The translations under genes were made by a program, and so were the position numbers. DNA of 64,000 nucleotides from Pelagibius sp. CAU 1746 (lineage in GTDB: Bacteria > Pseudomonadota > Alphaproteobacteria > Kiloniellales > Kiloniellaceae), in NCBI RefSeq assembly GCF_039839785.1, contig NZ_JBDOQT010000001.1, positions 2,728,001-2,792,000 on the forward strand. The letters are read 5' to 3'. The first letter of the stretch is position 1. Each line of letters starts with the position of its first letter. Of this stretch, positions 17,658 through 26,896 are shown in pieces. Below the pieces are notes generated by a model. That model worked only from the letters and a program-made list of their open reading frames with translations. It was not told the DNA's origin and ran no database searches.

Positions 17658-18416
17658 TCAGGCGGGCAAGCGGCGCCACCCTTCGGTTCCGAAGGCTTCC
17701 AGCGGCTGGAAGCGGGTTTTGTAGGCCATCTTCCGGCTGTGGTCGATCCAGTAGCCGAGATAGACGTGGGGCGCATTGTGGTGCAGCGCCGCATCGATCA
17801 GCCAGAGGACGACAAAGGTCCCGAGGGAGCGGCGCACTGATGCCGGGTCGAAGAAGCTGTAGACGGCCGAGGGGCCATCGGCGAGCCAATCCAGCAGGCA
17901 GACGGCGATCAGCGTGCCGTCAGGCCTGCGGAACTCGGCCAGGCGGGTGTCGATATCGCTGGACTCGACCATCGAGCGGTACTCCTCCTCGCTCATTCCA
18001 GCCATTTCGCCGTCGCCGTGGCGGGAGGAAATATAGCGGCGGAAGAGGTTGAATTGCTCCTCCGTCGCGCAGGCCGGCCCCATGTGGACCGAGAGGTCGC
18101 CGTTGGCCCGGGCGATGCGGCGCAGCGACTTCCCTGGTTCGAACTCACCCGCCACGACCCGGACCGGAACACAGGCGTTGCAGTGGCTGCAGGCGGGCCG
18201 ATAGGCGTAGCGGTGGCTGCGGCGGAATCCGGCCAGGCTGAGGGTGTCGTAGGCAGCCTGTGCCTGGGGACCGCTGATTTTCGTCAGCAGCTTGTTCTCC
18301 AGCCGGCTCGGCAGGTAGGGGCAGACGTTCGGCTCCAGAACGTAGTAGCTCTGGAGCGGCCCAAAGGCGGTGGGATCCACGGACCCTAGCCGTTCAGTGG
18401 TACGATCTGCCTTCAT
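17658..18416 (-). CDS. bpt: Aspartate/glutamate leucyltransferase
   Basis: Bpt transfers leucine from Leu-tRNA to N-terminal Asp or Glu, marking proteins for ClpS/ClpAP degradation (bacterial N-degron pathway). The 252-residue product shows the ATE/Bpt cysteine region with VCPYLPSRLENKLLTKI and ACSHCNACVPVRV (about residues 60-72), and the GNAT-like C-terminal half with GTFVVLWLIDAALHHNAPHVYLGYWI. Start taken at ATG 18416; TTG 18437 adds seven residues and is also possible. The stop is 189 bp upstream of the dctP start on the same strand. Confidence 0.92.
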   Translation of the reverse strand: MKADRTTERLGSVDPTAFGPLQSYYVLEPNVCPYLPSRLENKLLTKISGPQAQAAYDTLSLAGFRRSHRYAYRPACSHCNACVPVRVVAGEFEPGKSLRRIARANGDLSVHMGPACATEEQFNLFRRYISSRHGDGEMAGMSEEEYRSMVESSDIDTRLAEFRRPDGTLIAVCLLDWLADGPSAVYSFFDPASVRRSLGTFVVLWLIDAALHHNAPHVYLGYWIDHSRKMAYKTRFQPLEAFGTEGWRRLPA

Positions 18417-18503
18417 CAGGCCAGTTTGCGCGGCCAAGGCCGCCCCGTCCAGTCTCTCCGATTCGCCTTTCGGTTGCGGGCGCCTGATTGGAGCCCGGGC
18501 CGG

Positions 18504-19484
18504 TCAATCGGCGGCTTGGCCTTCCTGGTTTAGGGCCGGATAGCCGAAATAGGCCGCGCCCAGCTCGGCGTTGATGCGGATGAGCTTTAATTGCACCCAG
18601 TCGACGAACTCATGAAGCCCTTTGTCGATGACCTGGTCGATGGTGATGTCGTCGAGCAGAGAGTGCAGTTCATCCAGCTCATCCAGCGCCGTGGCGCCGC
18701 CGATAAGCCGGTAGGTGGAGCGCAGATGATTGAGTCGATTTGAGATGTCATGTACGCAAGCCCTGACGGATCGGGGAAAGCGGCTGTGAAACAGCAGGAA
18801 GCCGGCGACGTCGGCCTGTGTCATACCACTAGGCTGGACCCGACGGAACGCGTGATAGCCGGCGGCCGACCGCAGCACCGCATTCCATTGACTGACGTCC
18901 AGCGGTGAGCCGACAGTTTCGTTGTTCGGCAGCAACAGATGGTACTTCACATCCAGCAGACGTGTGGTCTGATCGGCGCGCTCGATCGCCCTGCCGATCT
19001 GATAGAAGAACCAGCTCTCGTCGCGATAGAAGGTGCCTTCGGTGATGCCGGTATGGGTTTGACAGGCTTCCTTCACCTGGTTGCAGAAGCGCGCGAGGCG
19101 CGGTTCGCTGAGATCTTCGCGCTGCATGCTCTTCAGATTGTTGGAGAACATGTTGAGCTGTATCCACATCTCGGTGGAGATCAGTGGGCGCAAGGTCCGG
19201 GCATTGCTGCGGGCGGCATTGACTGCGGAAATGATCGACGAGATGTTGCGCTGATCCAGGGTGTAGAAGTAGATGACGGAGTCGGCATCGGCTTCCTCGT
19301 GATTTTCGAAGAAGCGCTCTTCGTCGCGGTTGATCTGCAAGATCGAACGCCAGTTTTGCCAGCCGCGGCTGTCTCTGCTGAACGTCTCGTTCACATCGAG
19401 GAGGCGCGCCAGGTTCTCCGCGCGTTCCACATAGCGCGCCAACCAGTAGATCGCTTCCGCGTAGCGTGACAGCAGCCTATGCAA
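18504..19484 (-). CDS. Alpha-E domain protein (DUF403)
   Basis: A 326-residue all-helical protein of the Alpha-E/DUF403 family, opening with LLSRYAEAIYWLARYVERAENLARLLDVNETF and containing ESWFFYQIGRAIERADQTTRLLDVKY. Its biochemical role is not established; family members almost always neighbour a circularly permuted ATP-grasp protein and have been proposed to act with it in peptide synthesis or modification. It begins 8 bp after the ATP-grasp gene with a TTG codon, so the two are an operon. No transglutaminase-like third gene is adjacent. Confidence 0.88.
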   Translation of the reverse strand: MHRLLSRYAEAIYWLARYVERAENLARLLDVNETFSRDSRGWQNWRSILQINRDEERFFENHEEADADSVIYFYTLDQRNISSIISAVNAARSNARTLRPLISTEMWIQLNMFSNNLKSMQREDLSEPRLARFCNQVKEACQTHTGITEGTFYRDESWFFYQIGRAIERADQTTRLLDVKYHLLLPNNETVGSPLDVSQWNAVLRSAAGYHAFRRVQPSGMTQADVAGFLLFHSRFPRSVRACVHDISNRLNHLRSTYRLIGGATALDELDELHSLLDDITIDQVIDKGLHEFVDWVQLKLIRINAELGAAYFGYPALNQEGQAAD

Positions 19485-19492
19485 GCTTCCCC

Positions 19493-20950
19493 CTATTCAA
19501 GAACCCAAGTATCTTTTGAACCGCCGCCCTGGGAGGAATTGACGACAATCGAACCCTTCGTCAGGGCAACGCGCGACAGGCCGCCCGGCAGCACCCAGGT
19601 CGACTTGCCGGTGACGGCGAAGGGGCGCAGGTCGACGTGGCGGGCCTTGATTCCGTCGTCGGTCAGGGTGGGGCAGACCGAGAGGTTGACCATCGGCTGC
19701 GCGATATAGTTGGCGGGGTCGGCGGTGACCTCCGCACGGCATTTCTCCAGCTCCTCCTTGCTGGCCCGCGGACCGATGGTGATGCCGTAGCCGCCGGATT
19801 CTCCCACCGGCTTCACCACCAATTTGTTCAAGTTGGCGAGGGTATAGGCCAAACCTTCGGGTTCACGGCAAATATGCGTCTCCACGTTAGCCAGAATCGG
19901 GTCTTCGTCCAGGTAGTACTTTATGATTCTAGGGATATAGGCATAGACGGCCTTGTCGTCGGCGACGCCCGTGCCGATGGCGTTGGCCAGAGACACGTTG
20001 CCCTTGGCGTAAGCCCGCATCAGTCCCGCAGCCCCCAGAACGCTGTCCGGATTGAAGACCTCGGGGTCGAGGAAGTCGTCGCCGATGCGGCGATAAATGA
20101 CATGGACGGGATCGAGACCGTTGATGGTTTTCATGTAGACCTTGTCGTTCTCGACGACGAGATCGCTGCCTTCCACCAGCGGCACGCCCATTTCGCGCGC
20201 AAGGAAGATGTGCTCGAAGTAGGCTGAGTTGTAAGTGCCCGGCGAAAGCAGAACCACCTGCGGCTCGCCGACTCCGGCAGGCGCAGTTTCGACCAAGGCC
20301 TCGTGCAGCTTCTGGCCGTAGTTGGACACCGGGCGGATACCGATGTTGCTCATCAGGTCGGGGAAGCTGCGCAGCATCAAGTGGCGGTTTTCGACAACAT
20401 AAGAAACGCCGGAAGGACAGCGTCCGTTGTCTTCCAGCACCACGAACTGGCCATCGTCGCCGCGCACCAGATCGGTCCCGTTGATGTGGACGTAGGTTCC
20501 GCAAGGCACGTCGATGCCTTCCATCTGCGGACAGTAGTTCTTGTTGCCCAGAACCAAATCCTTGGGGACCACGCCGTCCTTGAGAATCTTCTGTTGGTGA
20601 TAGATGTCGTGCAGGAAAAGGTTCAGGGCCGCGACGCGCTGTATCACTCCGCTCTGAATCGTCTTCCAGGCCTGGGCTGAAATGACGCGGGGAATGACGT
20701 CGAACGGCAGAATGCGGTCTATGACGTCCTTTTGGGTATAGACCGTGAAGGTGATGCCGAAGCTGTAGAGCTCCAGCTCTGCATCGCGGGCGCGGCCGCG
20801 CAACTCTTCCAGGTCCAGGCGGTTCAGGCGCTCCCGGATAGACAACGTGTGTTCGGCAGGATCGCCGGCGCCACCCAGCATTTCGCAAAAGAAACCGTCC
20901 GGATCGTAGGCGCTCAGTGGTCCCGACGCCTTGAGGGGCGCGCTAGCCAA
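19493..20950 (-). CDS. Circularly permuted type 2 ATP-grasp protein (DUF404/DUF407)
   Basis: A 485-residue predicted ATP-dependent carboxylate-amine ligase. Family landmarks are FGITFTVYTQKDVIDRILPFDVIPRVI, LFLHDIYHQQKILKDGVVP, VLEDNGRCPSGVSYVVENRHL, LLSPGTYNSAYFEH, LVVKPVGESGGYGITIG and DLRPFAVTGKSTWVLPGGLSRVAL. The last two correspond to ATP/Mg contact regions. Substrate unknown. The TTG start is preceded by GGGAG at suitable distance. A 168-bp gap upstream (to the RDD gene) should contain the promoter, though no strong -35/-10 pair stands out. Confidence 0.9.
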   Translation of the reverse strand: MASAPLKASGPLSAYDPDGFFCEMLGGAGDPAEHTLSIRERLNRLDLEELRGRARDAELELYSFGITFTVYTQKDVIDRILPFDVIPRVISAQAWKTIQSGVIQRVAALNLFLHDIYHQQKILKDGVVPKDLVLGNKNYCPQMEGIDVPCGTYVHINGTDLVRGDDGQFVVLEDNGRCPSGVSYVVENRHLMLRSFPDLMSNIGIRPVSNYGQKLHEALVETAPAGVGEPQVVLLSPGTYNSAYFEHIFLAREMGVPLVEGSDLVVENDKVYMKTINGLDPVHVIYRRIGDDFLDPEVFNPDSVLGAAGLMRAYAKGNVSLANAIGTGVADDKAVYAYIPRIIKYYLDEDPILANVETHICREPEGLAYTLANLNKLVVKPVGESGGYGITIGPRASKEELEKCRAEVTADPANYIAQPMVNLSVCPTLTDDGIKARHVDLRPFAVTGKSTWVLPGGLSRVALTKGSIVVNSSQGGGSKDTWVLE

Positions 20951-21118
20951 GTATGATGCTCCCTGTTTTCACAGTTTCCCGCTGGCCTTTTCTTCGCTGG
21001 CCTGTTCCCAGGAACTTGGATAACGCTTCGATTATTGCAATGAATTGCGCCGACTGGCCAGCCTTCAGTGAAAAGATTTTGTCGGCGCAGGAGAACTGCG
21101 CACGGAAGGTCCCGCGGG

Positions 21119-21610
21119 TCAGGGGTGGCGGCGGACCACCAGGGTGCCGGCCAGGATGTCATGAAGGGCCCGGCTGCGGTCGGTGAACAGTACGACCAGC
21201 AGGATCAGCCAAGCCGTCAGGGCGACGGTGACATAGAACAGGATGGTTGCCAGTACGGCCTGCAGCGGCGCCACGTTCTTGCCGCTCCAGTCTCTCAGCT
21301 CCAGGTCGAACAGGCGCATTCCCGGCGTGGCACCGCGGCTGGCCAGAAAATAGCTGTGATAGGCGATGGGCCAGAGGGACAGGATGATGACGGCAATGGG
21401 GCTCAGCAGGCCGAAGGTGAGGGCGCCGGCAATCGACAGAGCGAAGCCGAGGCAGATCCCCAGGATTGCGATGACTAAGACGTCGACCAGGTAGGCAAGG
21501 CTGCGCCGCAGGATCACGCCGGCATAGAGCTGCGGTGCGGTGGATGGCATCGGCGGCTGCCCGGACCAGCCCGGTCGGCGCGGTGTCCCGTTGGTATCGT
21601 CAATCGACAT
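21119..21610 (-). CDS. RDD family membrane protein
   Basis: A 163-residue inner-membrane protein. The RDD-type motif is seen in ILRRSLAYLVDVLVIAILG (about residues 31-49), with further hydrophobic segments at about 50-80 and 125-148 and the conserved GATPGMRLFDLELRD (about 92-106). RDD proteins have been linked to transport or ion homeostasis, but a specific function cannot be assigned. It lies 56 bp downstream of motB on the same strand and might share its transcript. Confidence 0.85.
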   Translation of the reverse strand: MSIDDTNGTPRRPGWSGQPPMPSTAPQLYAGVILRRSLAYLVDVLVIAILGICLGFALSIAGALTFGLLSPIAVIILSLWPIAYHSYFLASRGATPGMRLFDLELRDWSGKNVAPLQAVLATILFYVTVALTAWLILLVVLFTDRSRALHDILAGTLVVRRHP

Positions 21611-21666
21611 GCCGACAGCCTAGGCTGGCGAGTCCGGGCGGTGCAAGGGCGGTTTGGCTGGCGGGA

Positions 21667-22662
21667 TCAGTGGTTGGACTGATAGACGGGCGCTTCGCTC
21701 TCGGGGGCCTGGCGCAGCAGGACGACCGAGATGCGCCGGTTGCGCGGCGAGTTCGGCTCTTCGGGGACCAGGTGTTCCTGGTCGGCCCGTCCCACCACGG
21801 AGGCGATGCGAGAAGCCGGCAGGCCGGCGGCCAGCAGGGCGCGGCGGCTGGAGTTGGCGCGGTCGGTCGACAGTTCCCAGTTGGAGTAGCCGTTGTCCTT
21901 GGAATAGGGAGTGGAGTCGGTATGCCCTTTGATGGCCACCGGGTTGTCGAGCTTCTTGATGGCGTCGGCGACCAGCGCGAGCAGGCGTTGCGTATGCGGG
22001 TACATTTCGGCCTTGCCCGAGGCGAACATGGAGCGGCCCTCCTGATCGATGATCTGGATCCGCAAGCCCTCCGGAGTCTGATCCACGATCAGGTTCTTGG
22101 CGAAGTCGGCGAGGTCGGGGATCGATTCCAGGGCCTGGCGCAGGTCCGCCTCGGCGGCGGCGAAACGCTCCTGTTCCAGTTCCCGCGCCAGGCGGTCGAC
22201 TTCTTCACGGTTCACGTCCTGGTTCGGATTGTCCGCCGTCTTGCTCAGGCGCTGCCCCGATTGGCTGTCGTCGGCGGGGTTCTCCACCTGGGTGGGGCTT
22301 TGTTCCTCGGTATCGTCCTTGGCGCCGGGCAGGGCGACCGTGATGCCGATCGGCGAGGTATCGTTCACCAGGGCGCCGTCGGTGGTCATGCTGCGCCCGC
22401 CCATGACGCCGCCGGAACCGCTGTCGCTTTGCGAGACGCTGTCGGGATCCAGGGAGGTGATCGGCGAGAAGTACTCGGCGATACCCTTGCGCTGCTCTTC
22501 CGTCGTGGCGTTCAGCAACCAGAGCAGCAGGAAAAAGGCCATCATGGCCGTGACGAAGTCGGCGTAGGCGACTTTCCAGGCGCCACCGTGGTGGCCGCCG
22601 CCGCCGCCTTTCTTCACCTTCTTGATGATGACGATTTGAGCTTCGTCGTTTCCTGCAGCCAC
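21667..22662 (-). CDS. motB: Flagellar motor protein MotB
   Basis: The stator subunit that anchors the MotA/B proton channel to peptidoglycan. The 331 residues have one membrane segment with the proton-binding aspartate in VAYADFVTAMMAFFLLLWLL (Asp35), a Ser/Asp-rich linker (about 75-175) and a C-terminal OmpA-like domain with MFASGKAEMYPHTQRLLALVAD and IKGHTDSTPYS then ELSTDRANSSRRALLAAGL. The start is GTG at 22662. It lies 15 bp after motA. No other core flagellar genes are adjacent. Confidence 0.95.
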   Translation of the reverse strand: MAAGNDEAQIVIIKKVKKGGGGGHHGGAWKVAYADFVTAMMAFFLLLWLLNATTEEQRKGIAEYFSPITSLDPDSVSQSDSGSGGVMGGRSMTTDGALVNDTSPIGITVALPGAKDDTEEQSPTQVENPADDSQSGQRLSKTADNPNQDVNREEVDRLARELEQERFAAAEADLRQALESIPDLADFAKNLIVDQTPEGLRIQIIDQEGRSMFASGKAEMYPHTQRLLALVADAIKKLDNPVAIKGHTDSTPYSKDNGYSNWELSTDRANSSRRALLAAGLPASRIASVVGRADQEHLVPEEPNSPRNRRISVVLLRQAPESEAPVYQSNH

Positions 22663-22677
22663 GTCGGGGGCTCCCCT

Positions 22678-23541
22678 TTAGGCGGGGGGCGGAAGGGCGG
22701 AGACCGCGTCTTCGACCTCGTAGAAGGTCGGCCGGTCATGCGAATTCAGGGCCTTGCGGGCAAACTCTACGGAGACGGCCGGCGGCGAGCCGTGCATGTG
22801 TGCCAGCAGAGCCGCCTTGATACAGTGGAGATACTTGATCTCCGCGTTGTAGACCGCCTGCGCCTTTGAGGCGGTCGGCCCCAGGAAACCGTAGGAAACC
22901 CACACCCCCAGGAAGGTGCCGACCAGGGCGCCGCCGATCAGCTTGCCGAGCACTTCCGGTGGCTCGGTGATCGAGCCCATGGTTTTGATGACGCCCAGCA
23001 CCGCCGCGACGATGCCCAGCGCCGGCATGCCGTCAGCCATAGTTTGCAGGGCGTGGGCAACCTCCATGTGCTCATGGTGGACAACCTCGATTTCTTCGTC
23101 CATGAGGGTTTCCATCTCATGGGGGTCTTCGGAACCGAGGGTGAGCAGGCGCAGGTAGTCGCAAAGGAAGATCACGGCGGTTTCGTTCGCCATGACGCCG
23201 GGAAACTGGGCGAAGAGCGCAGAATCCTGCGGGTTTTCGATGTGCTGCTCCAGGCCCAGGTTGCCCTTGGTCTTGGCGACCTTGAGGATCTGGTAGAGCA
23301 GGCTGATGAGTTCGACGTAGTTCTCTTTTTTGTACTGGGAGCCTTTGAAGACCTTGCCGATCGCGGTGCCGGTGTGCTTCACGACGGAGGCGGGATTGCC
23401 GATGATGTAGGAGCCGATTGCGGCGCCGACGATGATCACGGCCTCAAACGGTTGCCACAGCACGCCCAGCTTGCCGCCCATCGCGGTATAGCCGCCGAGG
23501 GTACAGCCAATTACGATCAGTATGCCTACAATAAGCCCCAT
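22678..23541 (-). CDS. motA: Flagellar motor stator protein MotA
   Basis: MotA forms the ring around MotB and couples proton flow to torque. From ATG 23541 the product is 287 residues, starting MGLIVGILIVIGCTLGGYTAMGG; an upstream in-frame start at 23562 adds seven unlikely residues. Four membrane segments are visible (about 2-22, 33-50, 170-190, 200-222) with the MotA signatures EAVIIVGAAIGSYIIGN, MADGMPALGIVAAVLGVIKTMG and LIGGALVGTFLGVWVSYGFLGP. It heads the motAB operon; the 200 bp before it also contain the start region of the divergent flavin reductase gene. Confidence 0.95.
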   Translation of the reverse strand: MGLIVGILIVIGCTLGGYTAMGGKLGVLWQPFEAVIIVGAAIGSYIIGNPASVVKHTGTAIGKVFKGSQYKKENYVELISLLYQILKVAKTKGNLGLEQHIENPQDSALFAQFPGVMANETAVIFLCDYLRLLTLGSEDPHEMETLMDEEIEVVHHEHMEVAHALQTMADGMPALGIVAAVLGVIKTMGSITEPPEVLGKLIGGALVGTFLGVWVSYGFLGPTASKAQAVYNAEIKYLHCIKAALLAHMHGSPPAVSVEFARKALNSHDRPTFYEVEDAVSALPPPA

Positions 23542-23741
23542 GGAGCCCCAACCCGCGCACAATCCGCCGTCGAACGACCCGCCTTTCGAAGGCGGCCTTC
23601 GAAGGTGGCCGATTTAAGTTAAGAAGTGGTTTAGTCAGGCGCCTTATGGGCCGGAAATGGTTGGTTTGTGGTGGCTTTTGCGCTTCCCCTGGCATTAATA
23701 TCCGCCCTCTCAGTGATGCGAGCAGACGACCCTATGGTGCG

Positions 23742-24227
23742 ATGACGTTCAATTCCTCCGCTTTCCGCCAGGCTCTAGGCAGCTTTGCGACCGGTGTGGC
23801 CGTGGTCACGGCGCGCGATGCCGCCGGGCGAAACCGGGGAATCACAGTGAATTCCTTCTCCTCGGTTTCCCTGGAGCCGCCTCTCGTCCTTTTCTGCCTG
23901 GACAAGGCGGCTTTGAGCTTCGACACCTTCCGTCTGGCCGACAGCTTTGCGATCAACGTCCTGGGCCAACACCAGCACGAGCTATCGGTGCGCTTCGCGA
24001 CGGCGGAGATCGATAAATGGGACGGAGTAGACTACGACATTTGGCCTGGGAATCTGCCGGTATTGCGCGACTGCCTCGCCAATCTGGCCTGCCGGCGCGA
24101 GACCCTTTACGAGGGCGGCGACCATGTGATTATCCTGGGCCGCGTCGAGCGATTGCAGGCCGCCGGAGAGCATCCCCCCCTGGTCTATTTCCAGAGCGGT
24201 TACCGCAGCATCGGGCCGGACGTTTAG
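23742..24227 (+). CDS. Flavin reductase-like (DIM6/NTAB) protein
   Basis: A 161-residue FMN-binding split-barrel protein. FRQALGSFATGVAVVTARDAAGRNRGITVNSFSSVSLEPPLVLFCLDKAA (residues 6-55) is the classic NAD(P)H:flavin reductase signature, as in the small components of two-component monooxygenases. The ending LVYFQSGYRSIG fits. No monooxygenase gene is next to it, so its partner is unknown. Start taken at ATG 23742; 32 upstream codons are open but unlike the family. Confidence 0.88.
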   Translation: MTFNSSAFRQALGSFATGVAVVTARDAAGRNRGITVNSFSSVSLEPPLVLFCLDKAALSFDTFRLADSFAINVLGQHQHELSVRFATAEIDKWDGVDYDIWPGNLPVLRDCLANLACRRETLYEGGDHVIILGRVERLQAAGEHPPLVYFQSGYRSIGPDV

Positions 24228-24242
24228 GTACCGCCGGCCGGG

Positions 24243-25415
24243 TCAGGCCAAGGCGTGCTGCAGGTCGGCGATAAGGTCGTCGGCGCCTTCGACCCCGACC
24301 GAGAGCCGCACCAAGCCGTCGCTGATCCCCAAGGCGGCCCGGTTCTCCGGGGGGATGGAGGCGTGGGTCATGATCGCGGGATGCTCGATCAGGCTTTCGA
24401 CGCCGCCCAGGCTTTCGGCCAGGGCGAAGATCTCGACTCTCTCGAGGAAGCGCCGCGCCTCGTCCAGGCCGCCCTTCAGGATCGCCGTGACCATTCCGCC
24501 GGGCCCGTCCATCTGCCGCTCCGCCAGCGCGTGCTGCGGGTGGCTGGGCAGGCCCGGGTAGTAGACCTTCGCCACCTTGGGATGGCTCTCCATGAACTCG
24601 GCCACGGCTTGGCCGTTGGCGCAGTGCCGCTCCATGCGAAGTGCCAGGGTTTTCAGGCCGCGCAGCGCAAGGAAGCTGTCGAAAGGGCCCTGGATCGACC
24701 CGACGGCGTTGTGCAGGAAGGCCAGCCGCTCGGCCAGCTCCGTATTATCGCCCACCACCAGGACGCCGCCGACCATGTCGGAGTGGCCGTTCAGGTATTT
24801 GGTCGCCGAGTGCATGACCAGGTCGAAGCCGAGTTCCAGCGGCCGCTGGATCCAGGGAGTCGCGAAAGTGTTGTCGCAGGCAGCCAGGATGCCATGTTTC
24901 TTCGCCAGCCGGGCGACGGCTTCGAGATCGACCAGTTTGAGCAGCGGATTGGTCGGCGTCTCGACCCAGATTAACTTGGTTTCCGGCCGGATCGCCGCCT
25001 CCAGGGCGCCGGTATCGGTCATGTCGACGTAGCTGAAGTCGAGTCCGGCGGAGCGGCGGCGGACCCCCTCGAAGAGGCGGTAGCTGCCGCCGTAAAGGTC
25101 GTCCATGGCAATCACGTGGTCGCCGCTGTTCAGGCAATCCAGAAGCGTGGCGATGGCTGAAAGGCCGGACGCGAAAGCATAGCCCTGCTCGCCGCTTTCC
25201 AGATCGGCGATGCAGCGCTCGTAGGCCATGCGCGTGGGGTTCTGCGAGCGGCTGTATTCATAGCCTTTGTGTACGCCAGGGCTTTCCTGGGCATAGGTCG
25301 AGGTGGCGTAGATCGGCTGCATTACGGCGCCGGTCGTAGGGTCGGGCGACTGACCGGCGTGGATCGCGCGGGTGGCGAAGGCCGGCCGGTTGCGGCCGCG
25401 GTGCGAGTCTGGCAT
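24243..25415 (-). CDS. Cystathionine gamma-lyase/trans-sulfuration PLP enzyme
   Basis: A 390-residue Cys/Met-metabolism PLP enzyme. FATRAIHAGQSPDPTTGAVMQPIYATSTYAQ is the usual N-terminus; SRSQNPTRMAYE, AFASGLSAIATLL, ETPTNPLLKLVDLEAVA and the PLP-lysine segment MHSATKYLNGHSDMVGG (about residue 200) are all present. Adjacent cystathionine beta-synthase, 3 bp away and upstream on the same strand, argues for cystathionine gamma-lyase (cystathionine to cysteine, 2-oxobutyrate and ammonia). Cystathionine beta-lyase or gamma-synthase activity cannot be excluded from sequence. Confidence 0.88.
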   Translation of the reverse strand: MPDSHRGRNRPAFATRAIHAGQSPDPTTGAVMQPIYATSTYAQESPGVHKGYEYSRSQNPTRMAYERCIADLESGEQGYAFASGLSAIATLLDCLNSGDHVIAMDDLYGGSYRLFEGVRRRSAGLDFSYVDMTDTGALEAAIRPETKLIWVETPTNPLLKLVDLEAVARLAKKHGILAACDNTFATPWIQRPLELGFDLVMHSATKYLNGHSDMVGGVLVVGDNTELAERLAFLHNAVGSIQGPFDSFLALRGLKTLALRMERHCANGQAVAEFMESHPKVAKVYYPGLPSHPQHALAERQMDGPGGMVTAILKGGLDEARRFLERVEIFALAESLGGVESLIEHPAIMTHASIPPENRAALGISDGLVRLSVGVEGADDLIADLQHALA

Positions 25416-25418
25416 GGG

Positions 25419-26801
25419 CTATTTCATCCGTCGGCGGAGATGGTTGAGCAGATCAATCCGGGTAATGAGACCCAGGAAGGTATCGTCTTCAACGACGATG
25501 GCCACGTGGTCTTGAGCGAAGATCGGCAGCAAGGCATCGATTGGTTTGTCGGGGGAAATGGTTTCCAGCTTGGCGGTCATCGCGGTAGAGACCGGGTCCT
25601 TGAACCGTTCGTCGTCCTTGAAGACCTTCAACAGAATGTCGCTTTCGTCGATGATCCCGGCGACCTTGCCGTTCTTGTCGAGAACCGGCAACTGAGAGAT
25701 GTCGTAGAGTTTCATACGGCCGTAGGCGATCAGGAGGTTGTCGTCGATGCCCACCGTTACAGTGCCGTGTTCGTCGTGCCGCCGGCCGATCAGGTCCCGC
25801 AGGTCGCCCTTTTGCTCGCGCTCGATGAAGCCCTGATCGACCATCCAGTAGTCGTTGAACATTTTCGACAGATACTTGTTGCCGCTGTCGCAGACCAGGG
25901 TGACCACGCGCTTTGGCTCGCTCTGCTCGCGGCAATAGCGCAGGGCCGCGGCGATCAGCGTCCCGGAGGAGGAGCCGGCGAGGACTCCTTCGCGCAGCAG
26001 AAGCTCGCGGGCGGTAAGCAAGGCTTCCTTGTCGGGAATCACATAGGCTTTGTTCACGCGCGAAAGATCGGCGACATCGGGCAGGAAGTCCTCGCCGATG
26101 CCTTCGACGATCCAACTTCCGACATCCTTGCTGATGTGCCCCGTCTCCACGTATTCCGCTAGAATGGACCCTTCCGGGTCGGCCAGGACCATCTCGGTCT
26201 TGTCGGAGACCGAGGCAAAGAAATGGGTCAGCCCGGTAATGGTACCGCCTGAGCCGACGCCGCAGACCATGGCATCGACATCGTGTTCCATCTGCTCCCA
26301 TATTTCGGGCCCGGTTGTCGCTTCGTGGGCAAGGGGGTTGGCCGGGTTGCTGAACTGGTTGATGAAGATCGCACCGGTTTCTCCGGCAATGCGCTGGGCC
26401 ATGTCCTGGTAGTACTCAGGGTGGCCCTTGCCGACATCGGAGCGGGTCAGAATCACGTCCACTCCCAGAGCGCGCAGGTGAAATATTTTCTCCTGCGCCA
26501 TTTTGTCGGGCACCACCAGCGTAAGGTGATAGCCCTTCTGTGCGGCGACCAGCGCCAAGCCGAGGCCGGTGTTGCCGGCCGTCGCCTCGATCAGCCGGCC
26601 GCCGGGTTTCAGGCTGCCGTCCTTCTCCGCGGCTTCGATCATCGACTTGCCGATCCGGTCCTTGATCGACCCGCCGGGATTTTCGCTCTCGAGTTTGAGA
26701 AAGAGTCGGCAGGGGCCGGTATCCATATGGGATACTTCCAGCATGGGCGTGTTGCCGATGCGCTCCATAACGCTGTGAAAAACGGCGCCGGACGGGGCCA
26801 T
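25419..26801 (-). CDS. Cystathionine beta-synthase
   Basis: A 460-residue enzyme that joins homocysteine and serine to cystathionine. The catalytic domain shows IGNTPMLEVS, the PLP lysine in NPGGSIKDRIGKSMI (Lys47), EATAGNTGLGLALVAAQKGY and CGVGSGGTITGLTHFF, then two C-terminal CBS motifs (about residues 340-455) that often bind adenosyl ligands. The heme-binding N-terminal extension of animal enzymes is absent. GGAGGAAC precedes the ATG, a strong ribosome binding site. The following gene encodes the gamma-lyase, giving a reverse transsulfuration operon. Confidence 0.92.
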   Translation of the reverse strand: MAPSGAVFHSVMERIGNTPMLEVSHMDTGPCRLFLKLESENPGGSIKDRIGKSMIEAAEKDGSLKPGGRLIEATAGNTGLGLALVAAQKGYHLTLVVPDKMAQEKIFHLRALGVDVILTRSDVGKGHPEYYQDMAQRIAGETGAIFINQFSNPANPLAHEATTGPEIWEQMEHDVDAMVCGVGSGGTITGLTHFFASVSDKTEMVLADPEGSILAEYVETGHISKDVGSWIVEGIGEDFLPDVADLSRVNKAYVIPDKEALLTARELLLREGVLAGSSSGTLIAAALRYCREQSEPKRVVTLVCDSGNKYLSKMFNDYWMVDQGFIEREQKGDLRDLIGRRHDEHGTVTVGIDDNLLIAYGRMKLYDISQLPVLDKNGKVAGIIDESDILLKVFKDDERFKDPVSTAMTAKLETISPDKPIDALLPIFAQDHVAIVVEDDTFLGLITRIDLLNHLRRRMK

Positions 26802-26896
26802 TGACGGTTCCTCCAGAATTCCGCGGCTGTCTGCTATCCCCTAAGGGATCGCGCAGGTTGGCGCAACGGTTGATGGTCGCGACTTGGCGAGGGGCA

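Noticed and set aside
20953-21186. 77-codon plus-strand frame in front of the ATP-grasp gene
   Set aside because: It overlaps the RDD coding end and the ATP-grasp promoter region, and its composition is not protein-like.
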